Positions 53,841-62,708 of a stretch of 64,000 nucleotides of DNA are shown here, piece after piece. The position numbers and the translations under genes were made by a program. The stretch lies in NCBI RefSeq assembly GCF_958405895.1, contig NZ_CATZAR010000009.1, one strand, 5' to 3'. The notes below the pieces were generated by a model, which ran no database searches, was not told where the DNA came from, and worked only from the letters and a program-made list of their open reading frames with translations. Every line of letters begins with the position of its first letter. Positions within the stretch are counted from its first letter, which is position 1. Origin of the DNA: Ralstonia thomasii. Lineage in GTDB: Bacteria; Pseudomonadota; Gammaproteobacteria; Burkholderiales; Burkholderiaceae.

Positions 53841-54236
53841 ATGGCAAGCGTCATCAACTGGTTTGAAATCCCGGCCAACGATTTCCCGCGCGCGGTGAAG
53901 TTTTACGAGAACGTCTTCGACACGCAGCTCAAGCAGGAAGACATGGGCGACATGACCATGGGCGTGTTTCCGGCGGGTGAGACGACCATCCACGGTGCGC
54001 TGGTCAAGGGGGAGGGCTTTGCGCCGTCCGACAAGGGCAGCGTGGTCTACCTGAACGCGCCCAACCTGGATGCCGTGCTCGAGCGCGTGAACGGCAGCGG
54101 CGGCCAATGCGTCTTTGGGCCGATGACACTGCCCGACCACATGGGCCGCATCGCCCACATCGTCGACACCGAAGGCAACCGCATCGGCCTGCACGAGCCG
54201 GATGCCAAGACGCAGGCGTACCTGCTGCAGCAGTAA
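53841..54236 (+). CDS. VOC family (glyoxalase-like) protein
   Basis: A 131-residue vicinal-oxygen-chelate fold protein. It has NWFEIPANDFPRAVKFYENV at the start, GAL-type central strands, and a C-terminal GRIAHIVDTEGNRIGLHEP in which Glu could bind metal. Such proteins range from lyases to dioxygenases and resistance proteins; this one is closest to the PhnB/glyoxalase-like hypothetical group, and its substrate is unknown. A cupin gene follows in the same direction. Confidence 0.85.
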   Translation: MASVINWFEIPANDFPRAVKFYENVFDTQLKQEDMGDMTMGVFPAGETTIHGALVKGEGFAPSDKGSVVYLNAPNLDAVLERVNGSGGQCVFGPMTLPDHMGRIAHIVDTEGNRIGLHEPDAKTQAYLLQQ

Positions 54237-54303
54237 CAGCAGTAACGCTCCCCAAGGCCGGTGCGCGGGCGCCGGCCTTCACCAAGAGACAGAGAAGAAC
54301 ACC

Positions 54304-54783
54304 ATGCCGAGCCAATCCCCGTATCTCATGCGTGCCGCGGATGTCACCGCGCGCACGCAGTCGTTTTCGCACCCCTGGAACAGCCTGTCGGAAATTCACG
54401 GCACCATGATGGGCCGGCTGCTCGGGCTCAAACGTACCGGCGTGAATTTCGCGCGCGTGCCGCCGGGCAAGGAGTCGTTCGTCTATCACTCGCACCAGCG
54501 CGAGGAGGAATGGATCTACATCCTTTCCGGCGAAGCGCAGGCCGAGATCGACGACAGCATCTTCACCGTGCGCGGCGGCGATTTCATGGCCTTCCCCACA
54601 GGCGTCGCGCATCACCTGCGCAACTGCGGCAAGGACGATCTCGTCTATCTGTGCGGCGGCGAACATCTCAACATCGAGATTGCCGATTTCCCGCGACTGG
54701 GCAAGCGCATGCTGCGCCGTGGGGAGCAGGTCGATATCGTCGACATCCACCCGCAGCGCGAGTTGACGCCCTTCGGCGCGTAG
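54304..54783 (+). CDS. cupin domain protein
   Basis: A 159-residue cupin. The core has FVYHSHQREEEWIYILSGEA (metal-binding His/His/Glu motif 1) and GDFMAFPTGVAHHLRN (motif 2), with VYLCGGEHLNIEIADFPR near the end. The start ATG 54304 follows AGAGA. No enzyme activity can be assigned; the tail EIADFPRLGKRMLRR is typical of a small group of uncharacterised cupins. It follows the VOC gene and precedes the WYL regulator after about 50 bases. Confidence 0.82.
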   Translation: MPSQSPYLMRAADVTARTQSFSHPWNSLSEIHGTMMGRLLGLKRTGVNFARVPPGKESFVYHSHQREEEWIYILSGEAQAEIDDSIFTVRGGDFMAFPTGVAHHLRNCGKDDLVYLCGGEHLNIEIADFPRLGKRMLRRGEQVDIVDIHPQRELTPFGA

Positions 54784-54833
54784 GGGATATGGCGCGCATT
54801 GCACCCGGGCCCAAGCCCACTACAATGCCGCGC

Positions 54834-55523
54834 ATGACCCGCCGCGCCGACCGCCTGTTCCAGATTGCCCAGATCCTGCGAGGCCGCCGTTTGACCACGG
54901 CGGCCATGCTGGCCGACCGCCTGGGCGTGTCGGAGCGCACGGTGTATCGCGATATCCGCGATCTATCCGTCTCAGGCGTACCGATCGAAGGGGAGGCCGG
55001 TATCGGCTACCGCATGCGGGCAGGCTACGACCTTGCGCCGCTCATGTTCACCGCCGACGAAGTCGAAGCGCTCGTGGCCGGCGCACGGATGATCAAGGCG
55101 TGGAGTGGTGGCACCATGGCCGACTCGGTGGAAGCCGCACTGGAAAAGCTGATGGGCGCCCTGCCCGCCGAGCGCCGCTCCGAAGCCGAGACCACACGCA
55201 TCTTCGCGCCCGGCTACGGCATGGGCAGCGAGGTCAAGCAAGTATTCGACACGTTGCATGCAGCGCTTGGCCGCCACGCTGTTGCGCGGCTTGCTTACCG
55301 CGACGCGCAGGGCCAGTTGACCGAGCGCTGCATCCAACCGCTCGGCCTGTTCTTCTGGGGACAAGTCTGGCTGGTGGCCGCCTGGTGCGAACACCGTCAG
55401 GACTACCGCACCTTCCGCCTCGACCGCTGCGTCAAGGTCGACATTCTGGAGCGCCACTTTGCCGAATCCGCCGAGCGCTCGCTGGCGGATTTCATGCGCA
55501 AGGTGCGAGGCTCGTCGGATTGA
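54834..55523 (+). CDS. helix-turn-helix WYL-type transcriptional regulator (YafY-like)
   Basis: A 229-residue regulator. The N-terminal HTH_11 domain (about 1-60) has RADRLFQIAQILRGRRLTTA and LGVSERTVYRDIRDLSVSG; the C-terminal WYL-like domain (about 135-225) has CIQPLGLFFWGQVWLVAAWC and DYRTFRLDRC. The start MTRRADRLF is the family-like one; in-frame ATGs at 54825 and 54789 are possible. WYL domains bind ligands or nucleic acid; the target is unknown, the adjacent cupin and VOC genes being candidates. Converges on gpx after 11 bases. Confidence 0.85.
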   Translation: MTRRADRLFQIAQILRGRRLTTAAMLADRLGVSERTVYRDIRDLSVSGVPIEGEAGIGYRMRAGYDLAPLMFTADEVEALVAGARMIKAWSGGTMADSVEAALEKLMGALPAERRSEAETTRIFAPGYGMGSEVKQVFDTLHAALGRHAVARLAYRDAQGQLTERCIQPLGLFFWGQVWLVAAWCEHRQDYRTFRLDRCVKVDILERHFAESAERSLADFMRKVRGSSD

Positions 55524-55534
55524 CGACCGCAACG

Positions 55535-56032
55535 TCAGGCGGGATCGGGCTCCGCCAGCAGCCGCTCAATATCGTCGGCAATCTCTTCCGGCTTGGTCAT
55601 GGGCGCGTAGCGCTTGTAGACCGTGCCGTCGCGGCGCAGCAGGAACTTGGTGAAATTCCATTTGATGGCTCCGATACCGAGCACGCCGGGCTTTTCCGAG
55701 GTCAGCCACTTGTAGAGCGGATGCGCGTTGGAGCCATTCACGTCGATCTTGCCGAACATCGGAAACGAGACGCCGTAGTTCTTTTCGCAGAAGGCGCCGA
55801 TCTCGTCTTCGCCGCCCGGTTCCTGCTTGCCGAACTGGTTGCACGGAAAGCCGAGCACCTCTAGCCCTTTGTCGTGCAGCCGCTTGTACACCGCCTCCAG
55901 CCCCGCGTACTGCGGCGTGAATCCGCACTTGCTCGCCGTGTTGACGATCAGCAGGACCTTGCCCTTGTACTGCGACAGCGGCACGCGCTGGCCGGTTAAC
56001 GAATCGGCCTCGAATGCATAGACGTCACTCAT
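55535..56032 (-). CDS. gpx: glutathione peroxidase (Cys type)
   Basis: A 165-residue thiol peroxidase that reduces peroxides using thioredoxin or glutathione. The active-site motif is VNTASKCGFTPQYAGLE with a Cys in place of selenocysteine, followed by GFPCNQFGKQEPG and WNFTKFLLRRDG, which contribute Gln and Trp to the catalytic centre. The ATG at 56032 gives the standard N-terminus MSDVYAFEADSL; the longer frame upstream has no family character. Confidence 0.95.
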   Translation of the reverse strand: MSDVYAFEADSLTGQRVPLSQYKGKVLLIVNTASKCGFTPQYAGLEAVYKRLHDKGLEVLGFPCNQFGKQEPGGEDEIGAFCEKNYGVSFPMFGKIDVNGSNAHPLYKWLTSEKPGVLGIGAIKWNFTKFLLRRDGTVYKRYAPMTKPEEIADDIERLLAEPDPA

Positions 56033-56089
56033 GGCTACTCTCCGGATGGTTGCGGGAACGGAAATGCTCCGGCATCTGGCCGGAATTGT

Positions 56090-56114
56090 AACGGCCCGCG
56101 CGGGGCGGGCCGTT
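56090..56114 (-). terminator. hairpin after pilY1 (probable terminator)
   Basis: AACGGCCCGC (56090-56099) pairs with GCGGGCCGTT (56105-56114), ten pairs around a five-base loop. It lies 13 bases past the pilY1 stop in the direction of transcription, but the following sequence has only a short AT-rich stretch (ACAATT), so termination may be partial. Confidence 0.55.
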
Positions 56115-56126
56115 GGGAGATGCAGG

Positions 56127-59100
56127 TCAGTGCTTGTCGGTTTCGGAGAACCAGAATGTGCGCTTGCGTTTGCCAAGGCCTTTAGGTGTCACCTGGACGG
56201 GCGCCAGCGCGGAGCCGCCTGCGCCCGTTCCCGTCTGGTTGCCACACCCGAAGCACACCGGCACCGGCGTCGTACCGCCACTGCCGTTGTTCACCAGCAC
56301 CACGCCATAGACCGACGAGGGCGGGAACCCGCCACCGTCCAGCACCACCGAGCGATTCGGGTTCTGGCCAGTGCCTGTCAGGAAGCTCACCGAATACGTG
56401 CGGGCGATGCCCAAGTTCGGGTAGCACGCGCCGGCGGACGGAACCGCCGGGGTGTTGGTCCCGAACGTGGTGTAGCCAGCCACCGTGAGGGGGGCGTTCA
56501 CGACCTTCTCGCCCGGATTCGGCAGCGTGATGTAGAAGCCTGAGCCCGTCCCGCTGTACGCCGTCGAAGTCGAATCTACGAGGTTGGCTTCCGTCAATGG
56601 CACCCAACCAGCCGGCACGGGGCCAAGATTCGGGTCTTTCAACATATAGAAGCGGTTGACCACGTTGTAGGCGGTGCCCGGCGTTGTAGAAGCCGAATAT
56701 AGCGGGTGCTCGCGATCGCCGGTGCCGGCAATGACGGCGTTGAAACCGGCGGTGGGCACGACATCGGGCGCATAGAAGAACTTGCGCGCGTTGTTGGTGT
56801 TGGCAGCGCCGCCGAGCGACGCGAACTGCGTCAGTGCCCAGTTGGCGGGGGCGTTGCCAGCGGAGCTTTGGAAGTCCACCCGCCAGATGTTGCCACCAAC
56901 GTCGCCCACGTAGGCCATCTGGATGTAACCGCTACCTGTGCGATCGACCGTAGTGACATCCGAGGCAATCGAACGGGTCAGGCCGGTGTTCTTCACACAC
57001 ACGCCCGCCATGCCAGCGCAGTTCGGCAAGGCGCTCCAGACCGGCGCGCCGCTGTAGGCATCGAGCACAATGATGCCTCGACCCATGGTATCGGTGCCGG
57101 GTGCGGGGTCGCTGTCTTCGGAAGACGCATCGTAGCCGGCGCCCATGATCAGTACAGGGTTGGCGTAACCGGCCACGCGCATCAGTCTCGGCTTGGACCA
57201 CGTCTGACCCAGCTCCGGAATATCGGTGTTGCTGCGCGACCAGAGATAGCGCGGGTTGGCGGGGTCGGTTACCTCCAGGGCGTAAATCAAGCTACCGCCA
57301 CGCCGTGCGGTCAAGTAGATGATGGTGCGGGCGCTTCCCGAAACGCGCTGGTCTTGCATGACGGTCGTACTGCCGTCGAAAAAGTCATCACGCATCGTCG
57401 GTGTCGGCGTAATGCCGTTCGGCGTAGTGGACAGCTTCACCTGTGGCGAGTTGGCATAGAGCCGACTCAGCTTGCCAATGAACTCGGGCGGGATGAAGCC
57501 CCACAGCTCGCCGCCAGGTCGCACCCCGTTGATACCCGTCGTCTGATTGCCATTAATGGCATGGAAGACGCCATCATTGGCGCCATAGAACACCACGATG
57601 CCGGTGCTGCCTCCGTAGTTGATGACCACCGGCCGGGAATGCAGCACATCACCGTGGATGGACGGGCGGATCGTCACGGGCGAGCCCGGGCCAGTTTCGG
57701 CTTCCTGCCCCGCGACCGTCGAATTGTCCAGCGCCTGAACATCGCGGCCGCGCACCCAGTTGATGAAGTTGGTCTGCTCGCTCGACGCGATGGTGGGCGC
57801 GCCGTTCGTGCTGTTGTACGAGTTGATGGCGTTGAGCCCGCTGGTGCCGGTCAGCCATGTGTTGGCCGTGTCGAACGTTGGCATAGCCGTGCTGGTCGGG
57901 CAAGTGCCCTTGCCGTTGCAGGTAAGCAGCGTGCGGCTGCCCTGGCTGGTCAGGAATAATGCGCGCAGCATTTCACCAGCGCCGCCTTTTTCGACGATCT
58001 CACCGTCGGGTGAGTCAAAGGCCCAACCCTTGCTGGACGGGCTGTTTTGCCAGAAACCCTTGGTCGGCCAATTGCTGATGCTGCTGCCATAACCGCTTGA
58101 GCCAAAGGACAGCGGCGGGTCGGCGGTCCAGAAGCTGATGGCGCTGGGCGACATGAACCCCGTGCCCGCATTGCTCAGCGCGGCCTTGCCGACTGAATCC
58201 AGCAACTGCAGGTTACCGTTGGTGTCGAAGCCCACCTGGTACTGCTTGAGGTTGCCCATCCAGCGCGGGGCTGCCGTCGCATCGGGGCGAAACATCCCGA
58301 TGTACACCTGGTTCAGGAACTGGCCTTGCGCGTTCACGGCAGCCGGCAAGCTGACCGATGCGAACACACTGTTGACCGCCTGGATTTCATTGAGGATCGA
58401 CAGCAGCGCATCCTGAAGGCCCGCCACATCGCCAAGCTGAACGGTGTAGGCCTTGCCGCCACCATTGGTGGCCATGCTGTTATCGAAGTTGACGTAGTCC
58501 TGATTCTTGCCGTCCGTCACCGTGATGGCGTAGGTGATGACGTTCTGCGGGTTGGCCGTGTTGGCCGTGCCTTGCAGGTCGCTCTGGTACATATAGCGCG
58601 ACCACTCGTCACCCCAGTTCGACGCGTACTTGCTATTGATCGCGATTTGCGTCGTCTGTGCAGCCGTGGGCGTGGGCACGGCCGCTTGAAGCGCCGCCAG
58701 CATCTTCGGATCGCTCTCGGCAGGGTGGCCGCTGTTGGTCGCGTTGCCAATGTAGATGACGAAATTTCGTTGGCAAGGGTTACTGATGGGCGATGTGTAC
58801 TGCGTGCCAGACAGGCCCGCCACCTTGGTGTTCTGGTAACCCGCGTAGAACGCCCAGGCTTCCTGCATGGCGCCGGCTGTCTGCACATTGTTGCCGCCGG
58901 TCAGGTCCGTAGCGAACTGGTTTTGGATGTACGACAGCAGGCTGTTGACGCCGTTGTTGTCCATCAATTGCAGCGTCTGCGCCGACCTGGGATTCGCAGA
59001 AGGGAACGTGAACAATCCGCCGGGGCTCTTGGGGTCAAACAACATCAGACCCAGATTGACGTTGCCCAGCAAAGACGGATTGCTCGCAATCGACTGTGCG

Positions 59101-59363
59101 GCGCCGTAGAGGGCACACTGCTCAGCGCCGGAGCTCTTTGTTGGGTTGGCCACAGTCAGCCCAGTCGCCGAGCAGGTGAACGTCGCGTTGGCGTCTGAGT
59201 TAGAGCCATCGTCAAAGATGATCACAACGTTGGGCTTGCCGGCGTTCTGCTGCAGCCCCGTGTACAGATCAATGTCTTCGGCACTGGCAAGTTGAGCGCC
59301 TGACAGCGCGAGTGCAAAAGTTGCCGTCGCGGCAAAGGCAAGTCGTTGGGCAAAGGAGCGCAT
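56127..59363 (-). CDS. pilY1: type IV pilus tip protein PilY1
   Basis: A 1078-residue tip-associated protein that promotes pilus assembly and adhesion and signals surface contact in Pseudomonas. Signal peptide about 1-28 (ALSGAQLASA). The N-terminal part has a von Willebrand A-like metal site in VVIIFDDGSNSDANATF (DxSxS). The C-terminal beta-propeller of the PilC/PilY1 family has GVFHAINGNQ, LWGFIPPEFI and IIVLDAYSG, and a possible Ca-binding loop near GAGYDASSEDSD. It is the last gene of the minor pilin operon. The start at 59363 is chosen for its signal peptide; an upstream frame is not coding-like. Confidence 0.93.
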   Translation of the reverse strand: MRSFAQRLAFAATATFALALSGAQLASAEDIDLYTGLQQNAGKPNVVIIFDDGSNSDANATFTCSATGLTVANPTKSSGAEQCALYGAAQSIASNPSLLGNVNLGLMLFDPKSPGGLFTFPSANPRSAQTLQLMDNNGVNSLLSYIQNQFATDLTGGNNVQTAGAMQEAWAFYAGYQNTKVAGLSGTQYTSPISNPCQRNFVIYIGNATNSGHPAESDPKMLAALQAAVPTPTAAQTTQIAINSKYASNWGDEWSRYMYQSDLQGTANTANPQNVITYAITVTDGKNQDYVNFDNSMATNGGGKAYTVQLGDVAGLQDALLSILNEIQAVNSVFASVSLPAAVNAQGQFLNQVYIGMFRPDATAAPRWMGNLKQYQVGFDTNGNLQLLDSVGKAALSNAGTGFMSPSAISFWTADPPLSFGSSGYGSSISNWPTKGFWQNSPSSKGWAFDSPDGEIVEKGGAGEMLRALFLTSQGSRTLLTCNGKGTCPTSTAMPTFDTANTWLTGTSGLNAINSYNSTNGAPTIASSEQTNFINWVRGRDVQALDNSTVAGQEAETGPGSPVTIRPSIHGDVLHSRPVVINYGGSTGIVVFYGANDGVFHAINGNQTTGINGVRPGGELWGFIPPEFIGKLSRLYANSPQVKLSTTPNGITPTPTMRDDFFDGSTTVMQDQRVSGSARTIIYLTARRGGSLIYALEVTDPANPRYLWSRSNTDIPELGQTWSKPRLMRVAGYANPVLIMGAGYDASSEDSDPAPGTDTMGRGIIVLDAYSGAPVWSALPNCAGMAGVCVKNTGLTRSIASDVTTVDRTGSGYIQMAYVGDVGGNIWRVDFQSSAGNAPANWALTQFASLGGAANTNNARKFFYAPDVVPTAGFNAVIAGTGDREHPLYSASTTPGTAYNVVNRFYMLKDPNLGPVPAGWVPLTEANLVDSTSTAYSGTGSGFYITLPNPGEKVVNAPLTVAGYTTFGTNTPAVPSAGACYPNLGIARTYSVSFLTGTGQNPNRSVVLDGGGFPPSSVYGVVLVNNGSGGTTPVPVCFGCGNQTGTGAGGSALAPVQVTPKGLGKRKRTFWFSETDKH

Positions 59364-59392
59364 ATGGGTTCTTCCTGGCTTTGCGCGTGGGC

Positions 59393-59962
59393 TTACGGAC
59401 ATGCCGCGCCGGTCAGCACGCGAACCGCAACGCCCTGATGCAGCGTCGTGTTCACGGCCGTACCGTTGGCATCGTTGACGGTGGCGGCAACATCCCACTG
59501 CGTCGCACTGCAATTCGACATCCCGCCTGGCGTACCGGCGGCGGTGAGGATGCCCGTGTCCGAGTTGTTGTTTACGCCGCTGAAGCAGGACGAGTCAGCG
59601 GCAAAGTTCGGGCTCGTCGTATTTGTAGTCAGCTGCGTATTTGCAATGGGCTTGGTGGCAACACAAGCAGGCGCAGCAACCTGCGCGGTGTAGTCCGCCT
59701 TGCCATCGCCGTTGACGTCCACCGGCACGTTGGTGGCGACCGGGTTGGAGGTGAAATCCGCGCTGATGACCTGCTCAATGCCCTGCTGCGCCGCGCTGCG
59801 GGCCTCCAGACCATATTGCTGGTTGGCGGCGATCTTGGTGTTGATCACGCCCGAGTTCATCATCATCACGACAATGCCCATGAAAATCGCCAGGAAGATC
59901 AGCGTGACAACGAGGGTCACGCCCGACTGACGTGCCGATTGGCGAACCGATAAGCGCCGCAT
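59393..59962 (-). CDS. pilX: type IV pilus minor pilin PilX
   Basis: A 189-residue minor pilin. The N-terminus MRRLSVRQSARQSG precedes GVTLVVTLIFLAIFMGIVVM, a prepilin-like hydrophobic helix without the usual Glu at position 5, which is normal for PilX. The remainder is a soluble domain with four Cys. It starts two bases after the pilW stop, so expression is coupled. It is required with PilV, PilW and PilY1 for pilus priming in Pseudomonas. Confidence 0.88.
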   Translation of the reverse strand: MRRLSVRQSARQSGVTLVVTLIFLAIFMGIVVMMMNSGVINTKIAANQQYGLEARSAAQQGIEQVISADFTSNPVATNVPVDVNGDGKADYTAQVAAPACVATKPIANTQLTTNTTSPNFAADSSCFSGVNNNSDTGILTAAGTPGGMSNCSATQWDVAATVNDANGTAVNTTLHQGVAVRVLTGAACP

Positions 59963-59964
59963 GG

Positions 59965-61002
59965 CTACTCCCGTGGGCCGGCCACATTGGCGACGCGCGC
60001 GAGTTGCGCGTAGACGTGCCGTTTGTAGCCATCTTTGAAAGGTGGGGTGAGCGTACCGCGGCCCAGATCGTAGGACCGCGTATCCGTCCAGCCCGGTGAC
60101 ACGCCCAGCGTGCGCGCAAGCACGTTGATGCGCACGGCCGTCACGTTGCTCCAGTTGGTCGCGGCAGACGCGAGCCAGTTGTAGCCCCCCACGTTGTTGC
60201 ATGCAGTGCTGTTGTCGATGCCAGGATTGGCAACGTAACAATCGGGCGAACCGTTGCCGTCCATATCCACGCCATAGGCGAAATGCACGTCGTCGATGCC
60301 CTGGGCGACCGAGTTTGGGGGCTGCATTGCGCCGCTGGAAAACTCAACCATCTTGAGCGTGGGAATGCTGTCGCCGCCCGTGCCACAGCGGTCGCACGTG
60401 GCCAGGTAGAACGCACGCACACTGACCTGGCGAAGGTCTGCGGGCTTGCTGCAGGTCTTTTCCTTGAGCGTGAAGTCCGTTGCGGTGGCGCTGAATACAA
60501 AAGGCGCCGTGTCGGTGCCGCAGAACGAATCCTGCAGATAAGCCTGCCCTGCCGCTACGGCGCTCGCAGAAGTAATGGTGCTCGACACGCGACGCACCAC
60601 CAGGATTTCCGAGTTGGGCGACAGGTTGGGCAAGCATGGCGCCGCATTCGCACCGGGCACGTAACCGTAGATGGCCACGGGCACCGTTGCCGGGCTATTG
60701 CTGAAGCCGAGCGCATTGATGGCAGCGGCGCAGACATCGGGCGTGGCAACGGCGGAGGTTCCCAGCAGATTCAGATCACCGAGGAAGCCGCCGAGCCCAA
60801 CTTCCTGGCTGATGATGTCGAGCGCATAGCGCCCATTCTCGATCTGCGTGGCGCTGTTGCCCAGCTGCACGCGCGATTGCGAGGTCGAGGCATACAAGCT
60901 CGCCAGCGCGGTCAGCAGCAGCAGCCCCAGCGTCATGCCGACCATCAATTCGATCAGCGACATCCCGCGCTGCAGACGCCGCAGCGTGCGATTGCCCATC
61001 AT
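59965..61002 (-). CDS. pilW: type IV pilus minor pilin PilW
   Basis: A 345-residue minor pilin with the prepilin cleavage site in QRGMSLIELMVGMTLGLLLL (Gly|Met, Glu at position 5). The soluble domain has many Cys and ends in YDLGRGTLTPPFKDGYKRHV, as in PilW. Start ATG 61002 overlaps the pilV stop. It is part of the pilE-fimT-pilV-pilW-pilX-pilY1 unit. Confidence 0.92.
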   Translation of the reverse strand: MMGNRTLRRLQRGMSLIELMVGMTLGLLLLTALASLYASTSQSRVQLGNSATQIENGRYALDIISQEVGLGGFLGDLNLLGTSAVATPDVCAAAINALGFSNSPATVPVAIYGYVPGANAAPCLPNLSPNSEILVVRRVSSTITSASAVAAGQAYLQDSFCGTDTAPFVFSATATDFTLKEKTCSKPADLRQVSVRAFYLATCDRCGTGGDSIPTLKMVEFSSGAMQPPNSVAQGIDDVHFAYGVDMDGNGSPDCYVANPGIDNSTACNNVGGYNWLASAATNWSNVTAVRINVLARTLGVSPGWTDTRSYDLGRGTLTPPFKDGYKRHVYAQLARVANVAGPRE

Positions 61003-61595
61003 GACAGCACCCCCATGCGCACCTGCACGCTGATGGCGCGGCGGTAGCCATCGCTACCGAAATTGCCGCTGCCGCATGGCAGTGACGGCACCACGGTCTT
61101 GACCAGGCCTTGCCACGCGACCGTCACGCGATAGACCTGGTTGACGGTGTCGATGGCTTCGATGCAGCCGCGCGCGCCAATCATGGCGCCCAGGGCAACG
61201 GTGCCGCTTGCAGCGGTCTCGGTATTGCCCAGCAGCGCATTGTTCCAAGCTGTGAGATCGGATGTGACAGTGGCTTGCTGTGCGGCCGAGCCCGTCGTGC
61301 AGCTGGGCGCCGAGATGCCACCCGTGCCGGCAGTGGTCATCGCGCCGGCCACAGCGTAGCAGGCGGCCACCTGGCGGTTGGCATTGAGCCGCGCCGCCAT
61401 GTCCTGCAGCAGCGTCAGGGCCTGCACGCGCTGGTAGGACTCCATCTCGGACTGGTTCGAGCGGACCATCATTCCGGCCGCGCCCAACAGCGCCACCAGC
61501 AGGATCACCACCGAAATCAGGATCTCGATCAGGGTCGCGCCGCGCTGCCCGCGCTTGCCCAACCGGCGATGTGACAACCGTGCAATGGCGCTCAT
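60999..61595 (-). CDS. pilV: type IV pilus minor pilin PilV
   Basis: A 198-residue minor pilin with prepilin motif GQRGATLIEILISVVILLVA (Glu at position 5). A C-terminal globular part with Cys pairs follows. ATG 61595 overlaps the fimT stop by two bases (ATGA), which makes it preferable to the GTG two codons upstream at 61601. It is the usual partner of PilW. Confidence 0.9.
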   Translation of the reverse strand: MSAIARLSHRRLGKRGQRGATLIEILISVVILLVALLGAAGMMVRSNQSEMESYQRVQALTLLQDMAARLNANRQVAACYAVAGAMTTAGTGGISAPSCTTGSAAQQATVTSDLTAWNNALLGNTETAASGTVALGAMIGARGCIEAIDTVNQVYRVTVAWQGLVKTVVPSLPCGSGNFGSDGYRRAISVQVRMGVLS

Positions 61596-62065
61596 GAGCA
61601 CGTCCCCGAAACCACGGCGATGCGGCCGCTGCCGCCCACTTGCACGCAGCTAGGCGAGACCGATTGCGACGAACTCGTCGGCGTAACCTGGAACGTGACA
61701 CCGCCTGCAGTGGGGCGACCATCGTTGCCGAACGACAGCGTGTTGCCGTTGCTCGCCGCAATGGTGACGCCGCTGTACGGCCCGAACGTGCGGATCACCG
61801 TGGCGGACGGGCCTACCTTCAGTGTCCAGCCGCTCGCCCAAGTGCTCGTGGTCGAAACGGTGGCGATGGCGTTCTGCTTGACCGCTTCCGCACGCGCCAA
61901 CGACACGGCGGACGACAGGTCGAACGATGCATTGCGTGTTGCCTGGGTCGCGATCATGCCGGAGAACGACGGCACCGCAATCGTCACGAGGATGGCGAGC
62001 ACAGCCAGCGTGACCATCAGCTCGGTGAGCGTGAAACCTTGAGTGGGCTTGCGCAGAGTAGTCAT
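61592..62065 (-). CDS. fimT: type IV pilus pseudopilin FimT/FimU (GspH type)
   Basis: A 157-residue pseudopilin. Prepilin motif QGFTLTELMVTLAVLAIL (Glu at position 5) follows a short basic leader. The GspH-like soluble domain contains SLARAEAVKQ and ends with two Cys in PSCVQVGGSGRIAVVSGTCS. The ATG at 62065 is preferred (MTTLRKPTQ); GTG-type or later starts are possible. It follows the pilE-like gene by eight bases. Confidence 0.88.
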   Translation of the reverse strand: MTTLRKPTQGFTLTELMVTLAVLAILVTIAVPSFSGMIATQATRNASFDLSSAVSLARAEAVKQNAIATVSTTSTWASGWTLKVGPSATVIRTFGPYSGVTIAASNGNTLSFGNDGRPTAGGVTFQVTPTSSSQSVSPSCVQVGGSGRIAVVSGTCS

Positions 62066-62073
62066 GGCTCGCC

Positions 62074-62523
62074 TCACTTCCAGCAGTTGGAGGCGCCTGT
62101 GGACGCCACCTTGGCACCGGTGTTGGTCAGCGTGAGTGTGCCGCAGGCGGCGTCGTTCGCCTGTTGCGAGCCCTGCGGAGTCGCCGCCAGTTGGTAAGAC
62201 GGCGGCACGCTGCTGGCGCTCAGCGTGAAGGTGTAGTTGGGTGAAACGTTCGCCGGGACGTTGCTGGCGTATTGCAGCGTTGTCAGGTCAGGCGCATAGG
62301 CGCGATTGTCGAGCAGGAAGCGCTCCTGCGCGGCCGCCACTTCCTGCATGAAGGATTCCGCCGCTGCCCGATTGGAGCGGACGATGTACTGGACGTAGCT
62401 GGGATACGCAATGATCGCCAGGATGCCGACAATGGCCACTGTGATCATGAGCTCAATCAGCGTAAAGCCCCGCGCCGCCCGCGCGCGCTGACACCTCGGC
62501 TTGCTTGCCACGTTTTCACCCAC
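62074..62523 (-). CDS. pilE: type IV pilin-like protein PilE
   Basis: A 149-residue pilin-like protein with a basic leader of about 18 residues and the prepilin signature ARGFTLIELMITVAIVGILA (Gly|Phe, Glu at position 5). The soluble part is small with two Cys near the end (AACGTLTLTN and SNCWK). It resembles the PilE minor pilins rather than the long major pilin. It is the first gene of the minor pilin operon here, whereas in Pseudomonas pilE is last. Confidence 0.9.
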   Translation of the reverse strand: MGENVASKPRCQRARAARGFTLIELMITVAIVGILAIIAYPSYVQYIVRSNRAAAESFMQEVAAAQERFLLDNRAYAPDLTTLQYASNVPANVSPNYTFTLSASSVPPSYQLAATPQGSQQANDAACGTLTLTNTGAKVASTGASNCWK

Positions 62524-62708
62524 CCGGATTTGCTGTTGCTTTTATCGTTTTGATGCGCGCCCGCCGATGACCTGGCAAGCCCACCCACCGCTTATACGGC
62601 AATTCTCAGCAAATATTAAGAAAAGTTAATGACGACGGGTGGGTACAGGGCGAAGCGCAAACGTTGCGCGCCGCAAATTACCTCAAATGGTGTAGCGCCT
62701 GGACCACA

